Virus record (IMG/VR): IMGVR_UViG_3300025769_000825 | Span: 1 to 24,222 of that record | Reading direction: 5' to 3' (one strand) | Source of the DNA: a virus | Length of the DNA: 24,222 nucleotides | Part shown: positions 21,664-24,222 of the stretch, piece after piece | How the letters are laid out: every line of letters starts with the position of its first letter | Numbering within the stretch: the stretch's first letter is position 1 | Notes under the pieces: model-generated | What the model was told of the DNA's origin: nothing | Database searches by the model: none | Seen by the model: the letters and a program-made list of their open reading frames with translations, nothing else | Translations under genes and position numbers: made by a program

Positions 21664-22074
21664 ATGGCTACTTTTTCAAGTGACATGGTTAGTGGCAATC
21701 AATCATTCAAACCGTTTCCAAGTGGAGCGATTGGTGTTAGATATGCTAAATTTAATGTAACTGCTGCACCTAATGCTGCTGATGTTTACCAAATGGTAGA
21801 TATCTTTGCTGGTGAAACTTTACATGACATCAAAATCAAATCTTCTGATTTAGATGGGGCTACTTCATTAGTATTAGACGTCGGTGACGGGTCTGATTCT
21901 GATAAGTATATTGATGGTTCAACAATCGGCCAAGCTGGTGGTGAAGATCATCAAGATGCAAACATGGCACCTGTAGAGTACTCTTCAGATGATACTATTG
22001 ATATCACCTGTCAAGTAGCTCCAGGTAGTGATGTTGCGACTGGCACATTAGAAATGTGGATTTACGTATCGTAA
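21664..22074 (+). CDS. Isolated small protein, possibly virion-associated
   Basis: 136 residues from ATG 21664, which has AAAGGTG 5 bases upstream; the in-frame GTG at 21637 lies in the promoter leader and is rejected. The sequence is soluble and beta-rich (Y-A-K-F-N-V-T, V-Y-Q-M-V-D-I-F-A-G-E-T, L-V-L-D-V-G-D-G-S-D), ends in E-M-W-I-Y-V-S, and is low in Lys/Arg and rich in Asp/Ala/Gly. Such small acidic beta proteins are often minor or decoration proteins in marine phages; I cannot name the family. It is a one-gene transcription unit with its own promoter and a strong terminator, which suggests high or separately timed expression. Confidence 0.8.
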   Translation: MATFSSDMVSGNQSFKPFPSGAIGVRYAKFNVTAAPNAADVYQMVDIFAGETLHDIKIKSSDLDGATSLVLDVGDGSDSDKYIDGSTIGQAGGEDHQDANMAPVEYSSDDTIDITCQVAPGSDVATGTLEMWIYVS

Positions 22075-22085
22075 ATTAATCTTTT

Positions 22086-22125
22086 AAAAGGTTCCTTAAT
22101 GAGTAAGGAAGTTAGGGAACCTTTT
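22086..22125. terminator. Strong bidirectional rho-independent terminator
   Basis: AAAAGGTTCC (22086-22095) pairs perfectly with GGAACCTTTT (22116-22125), a 10-bp stem. On the + strand the stem is followed by TTTT at its end and an ATTTA; on the - strand the TTTTAAAAG side serves. It separates the rightward gene from the convergent leftward membrane-protein gene, whose stop codon overlaps its edge. The loop contains an alternative stem TTCCTT/AAGGAA (22092-22097 with 22105-22110) that shares bases with the main one. Confidence 0.75.
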
Positions 22126-22444
22126 ATTTACGCCAGTCTGGTTGATATTCTTTCCAACGTATTGTTGGTTTACTAAGGTCAAGTTTGTAAAACTTCATTG
22201 GTTTTTTCTCAACTACAAGTTTTTCATGGACCATAGTTTTCTTCATAATAAATAAAGTAATTGACGCACATAAACCACCAACCATGGCAGCAGCCATGCC
22301 GCTGAATGTGCCGTAAAAACACACCATAAGTGTGACGGTAATTAGTACGTCAACAAAAATATCATTACCAATAGTCTTACGACCGCCAGCTTTAAGCGCC
22401 AGCAGCAACAGACCTAGCGCGCTGAAAATGCCTATCCATAACAT
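22124..22444 (-). CDS. Small membrane protein, unknown
   Basis: 106 residues from the ATG at 22444, chosen because GGAGGG lies 9 bases upstream; an upstream in-frame start at 22483 lacks this and overlaps more of the neighbour. Hydrophobic segments at about 1-18 and 30-70 (V-L-I-T-V-T-L-M-V-C-F-Y-G, then M-A-A-A-M-V-G-G-L-C-A-S-I-T-L-F) give two to three TM helices. A cytoplasmic-looking basic/aromatic tail follows (K-F-Y-K-L-D-L, R-W-K-E-Y-Q-P-D-W). Not recognised; holin-like or inhibitory membrane protein possible. Last gene of the leftward cluster. Confidence 0.72.
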   Translation of the reverse strand: MLWIGIFSALGLLLLALKAGGRKTIGNDIFVDVLITVTLMVCFYGTFSGMAAAMVGGLCASITLFIMKKTMVHEKLVVEKKPMKFYKLDLSKPTIRWKEYQPDWRK

Positions 22445-22544
22445 TGTTTTTGTCCCTCCACATAAGGTATGCCATATAGGCAAATTGAATTAGCTCAATG
22501 AGAATCCATAGAGCGGTTGTTGCAGATGCGATAATATTACCCAT
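22392..22544 (-). CDS. Tiny nested membrane-protein ORF (50 aa)
   Basis: 50 residues. One hydrophobic segment near residues 3-30 (A-L-W-I-L-I-E-L-I-Q-F-A-Y-M-A-Y-L-M-W) is followed by a basic tail. The ATG overlaps the stop of the upstream gene by 8 bases (ATGGGTAA) and its 3' end overlaps the next gene by 53 bases in another frame. The ATG is preceded by GGAG (in GGAGACTAACTG) 9 bases upstream, which supports translation. Single-pass phage micro-membrane protein; short, so not certain. Confidence 0.5.
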   Translation of the reverse strand: MGNIIASATTALWILIELIQFAYMAYLMWRDKNNVMDRHFQRARSVAAGA

Positions 22545-22722
22545 CAGTTAGTCTCCACAATAAATAAGCAGTACATCCCATAGCAACTAGGATGCCCACT
22601 AGCATAATAAAATGATGCAATGATGTTGCAATGGCTAATAAGCCAAGAACTACTGCACCTCCAGTTAGAACAGATACACCAAATTCTTTAGCGTGCTGTT
22701 CAAATTTCGATGATTTCACCAT
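22537..22722 (-). CDS. Small two-TM membrane protein
   Basis: 61 residues. Charged N-terminus (K-S-S-K-F-E-Q-H-A-K-E-F) followed by two hydrophobic segments: V-S-V-L-T-G-G-A-V-V-L-G-L-L-A-I-A-T at about 17-34 and I-M-L-V-G-I-L-V-A-M-G-C-T-A-Y-L-L at about 39-55. It has a short loop with H-H between them. It overlaps the metallopeptidase gene by 23 bases and is translated with it. Not recognised; a holin-like shape by length and topology, but the holin of this phage is elsewhere. Confidence 0.7.
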   Translation of the reverse strand: MVKSSKFEQHAKEFGVSVLTGGAVVLGLLAIATSLHHFIMLVGILVAMGCTAYLLWRLTDG

Positions 22723-23797
22723 AAGGCGCTTCTCCTTTTTCTGTAGTTACCCAGAGAACTGGATAAGGGGGTTGATCTCCAAAGTCGTCTGAACCTAAAT
22801 CAGTGAGATACACTAACGCAGCTACACGTGGGTGCTTTTCGTTAATGTAATCAATAACAGGACTAAACATAGTTCCGCCTCGACCTTGGTACTCAACTTT
22901 GAGTGGTAATGATTCACGTGTGTATTCATCATCTTTGTGAACTTCAGTATCGCATTGAATAAAATGGATACGTTCTGGACTTAGATCACGCAAAATATGA
23001 GATGTTTCACTGGTAAAAGTTTGTAATTCTTCATCACTTACTGAACCAGATGTATCAACTGCAATAGCAATTTCTTCAAGACAAGGGTTGTACATAGAAG
23101 GAAGATACATACCTTGCCAGATAAAACGTCGGTTAGGCCGTATCCAACTAAAATCAGAATTGGTATTAGCCCGCAAAAATCTTGCAAGTACTGCACGCCA
23201 ATCAACTTTAGGTTTTACAATATCTTCAATAAGAGTATTCATGTTAGCAGGTAGTTTGCCTTGTGCTCTTGCTTGTTCAGCTGCTTGTTGTATTGCAACA
23301 GTTAGTTGAGATTCAACAGCACCAACAGATTCACTGGATCCTGCATCAGGGTGGTCTAGAACATCGCCAGCACCTTTAGCACTCAACAGGGCGCCAAAGC
23401 CCTCTGGAGGTTCGGGCAATATACTGTATACATGCTCGGTAGTCATGTCGGCGTATTGTTCATCGAGAAGACCACCCGATGGAAGAATAAAAGCATTACT
23501 TTTAAGAATAAGATTAATAACGTAATCTGCAGCCACATTCCATTTTTCTGCATGGCGTTCTTGTCTACGTGTGTGATGCATAAATACAACATGCATAACT
23601 TCGTGAGCAAGAAAACCTATACGTTCTTCGGGTCTAAGTTTTTCAAACCAGATAGGATTGTAAAACAAATGTTTACCATCAGTGGCACCTGTATCTATAT
23701 CGTCACGCTCTACAGGTTTGAGTCTAAGACATAAGGTACCAAAAAATGGACTGTCAAGAATAAGACGTGATCGTGCACGTACAAAAGAATCATTCAT
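22700..23797 (-). CDS. Metallopeptidase/VWA-domain protein (DUF2201-type)
   Basis: 365 residues. The N-terminal domain has a zinc site H65-E66-V-M-H69 within A-H-E-V-M-H-V-V-F-M-H-H and a likely third ligand D91 in W-N-V-A-A-D-Y-V-I-N, as in putative metallopeptidases with a VWA partner (DUF2201). The C-terminal domain is VWA-like with a MIDAS motif D248-T-S250-G-S252 and later acidic-rich strands. Members usually occur beside an AAA+ MoxR-type ATPase; none is visible in the window, though the gene upstream is cut by the edge. A TAGGAG Shine-Dalgarno lies 5-6 bases before the ATG. Role in phage is unknown; a virion-maturation or anti-host activity could be imagined. Confidence 0.88.
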   Translation of the reverse strand: MNDSFVRARSRLILDSPFFGTLCLRLKPVERDDIDTGATDGKHLFYNPIWFEKLRPEERIGFLAHEVMHVVFMHHTRRQERHAEKWNVAADYVINLILKSNAFILPSGGLLDEQYADMTTEHVYSILPEPPEGFGALLSAKGAGDVLDHPDAGSSESVGAVESQLTVAIQQAAEQARAQGKLPANMNTLIEDIVKPKVDWRAVLARFLRANTNSDFSWIRPNRRFIWQGMYLPSMYNPCLEEIAIAVDTSGSVSDEELQTFTSETSHILRDLSPERIHFIQCDTEVHKDDEYTRESLPLKVEYQGRGGTMFSPVIDYINEKHPRVAALVYLTDLGSDDFGDQPPYPVLWVTTEKGEAPYGEIIEI

Positions 23798-23805
23798 AAA
23801 ATCTC

Positions 23806-24222
23806 CTAAGATTGTAATTTACGTAATAAAACTTGCGCTTTACGTTTTTCAAAGTTATCCATTTGTTTTTTTGCAAATTGAATAAGTTCTGGGTTATTAG
23901 ATTGTTGAACATCCATATCTTTAAACAACTTATTTTTATCGTAATATTTAAATCGATGGTTTTTTTGTTGAGTTTTAAATACTCTTTTCCATTGATTATT
24001 AATATGTTGAAAAGTAGAACCATAATGTTCATAACTGTCTTTATCTAAATCAATAACTCCTTGAATATCTAACTGATACACAGGTAAAAAATATTTAGAT
24101 ACATATTTATACATGGGTTGTTTACCTTCAGGCCAATCTTTTGGTCTGTATTCAGGGTGTCTTGAATAATAATGGTTTGGATCTTGATCTTCCCAACCAT
24201 CTCGTACATGACCTGAACCAAC
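23806..24222 (-). CDS. Hypothetical protein (5'-partial)
   Basis: 139 codons are visible and the frame stays open to the window edge, so the N-terminus lies beyond. Met codons at 24114 and elsewhere are internal. The visible part is rich in Tyr/Trp/His/Asp in its first third (W-E-D-Q-D-P-N-H-Y-Y-S-R-H-P-E-Y) and charged-helical in the last (M-D-N-F-E-K-R-K-A-Q-V-L-L-R-K-L). Not recognised. It lies 8 bases upstream of the metallopeptidase gene and is in the same operon. Confidence 0.65.
   Translation of the reverse strand, partial: VGSGHVRDGWEDQDPNHYYSRHPEYRPKDWPEGKQPMYKYVSKYFLPVYQLDIQGVIDLDKDSYEHYGSTFQHINNQWKRVFKTQQKNHRFKYYDKNKLFKDMDVQQSNNPELIQFAKKQMDNFEKRKAQVLLRKLQS

Overview
The window is a 24.2-kb segment of a tailed double-stranded DNA bacteriophage. 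It is AT-rich, almost wall-to-wall coding, and full of short overlapping genes. It has no tRNA, rRNA, insertion sequence, CRISPR array or integrase that I can see. Several proteins (the Asn/Thr-rich and Cys-repeat exported proteins, the strings of small Lys/Arg-rich proteins) look like those of uncultured marine phages. I therefore read it as a marine virioplankton genome infecting an unidentified Gram-negative bacterium. Terminase, portal and capsid genes are not in the window.

Layout. (1) 1-12109, all rightward: the end of a tail fibre with an S74 intramolecular chaperone; two exported proteins with signal peptides (an Asn/Thr-rich one and a nidogen-like, Cys-repeat, Glu-rich one); a lysis cassette (coiled-coil membrane protein, three-TM holin, M15 endolysin, second coiled-coil membrane protein); two large tail or virion proteins, the second resembling the C-terminal half of a gpJ-type fibre; then a run of ten very small proteins, most extremely basic, ending at a weak terminator. 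(2) 12197-21564, all leftward: a replication, recombination and regulation operon. In transcription order it holds two small unknown genes, a family A DNA polymerase, a CsrA homologue, a primase with SF3 helicase, a Cas4/RecB-type Fe-S exonuclease, an SNF2-like helicase, three conserved unknown proteins, a 49-residue ORF, a VRR-NUC-like nuclease, a DUF3310 protein and a DUF1289 protein. (3) 21565-21663: a divergent regulatory region with two overlapping candidate promoters and two perfect palindromes. (4) 21664-22074: an isolated rightward gene closed by a strong bidirectional terminator. (5) 22124-24222, leftward: a metallopeptidase/VWA protein followed by three overlapping small membrane proteins and preceded by an incomplete unknown gene.

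How it fits together. The leftward operon supplies replication (polymerase, primase-helicase) and end processing or recombination (exonuclease, helicase, PD-(D/E)XK nuclease). The embedded CsrA could retune translation of host or phage mRNAs. The rightward block makes adsorption proteins and the lysis machinery. The small basic proteins could coat nucleic acid or be packaged, but their function is unknown. The polymerase has Leu at the position equivalent to E. coli Pol I Phe762, a variant discussed as a lifestyle marker in marine phages.

Least understood and most worth following up are the small basic protein cluster, the CsrA gene and its possible targets, the exported protein pair, and the metallopeptidase/VWA module with its nested membrane proteins.
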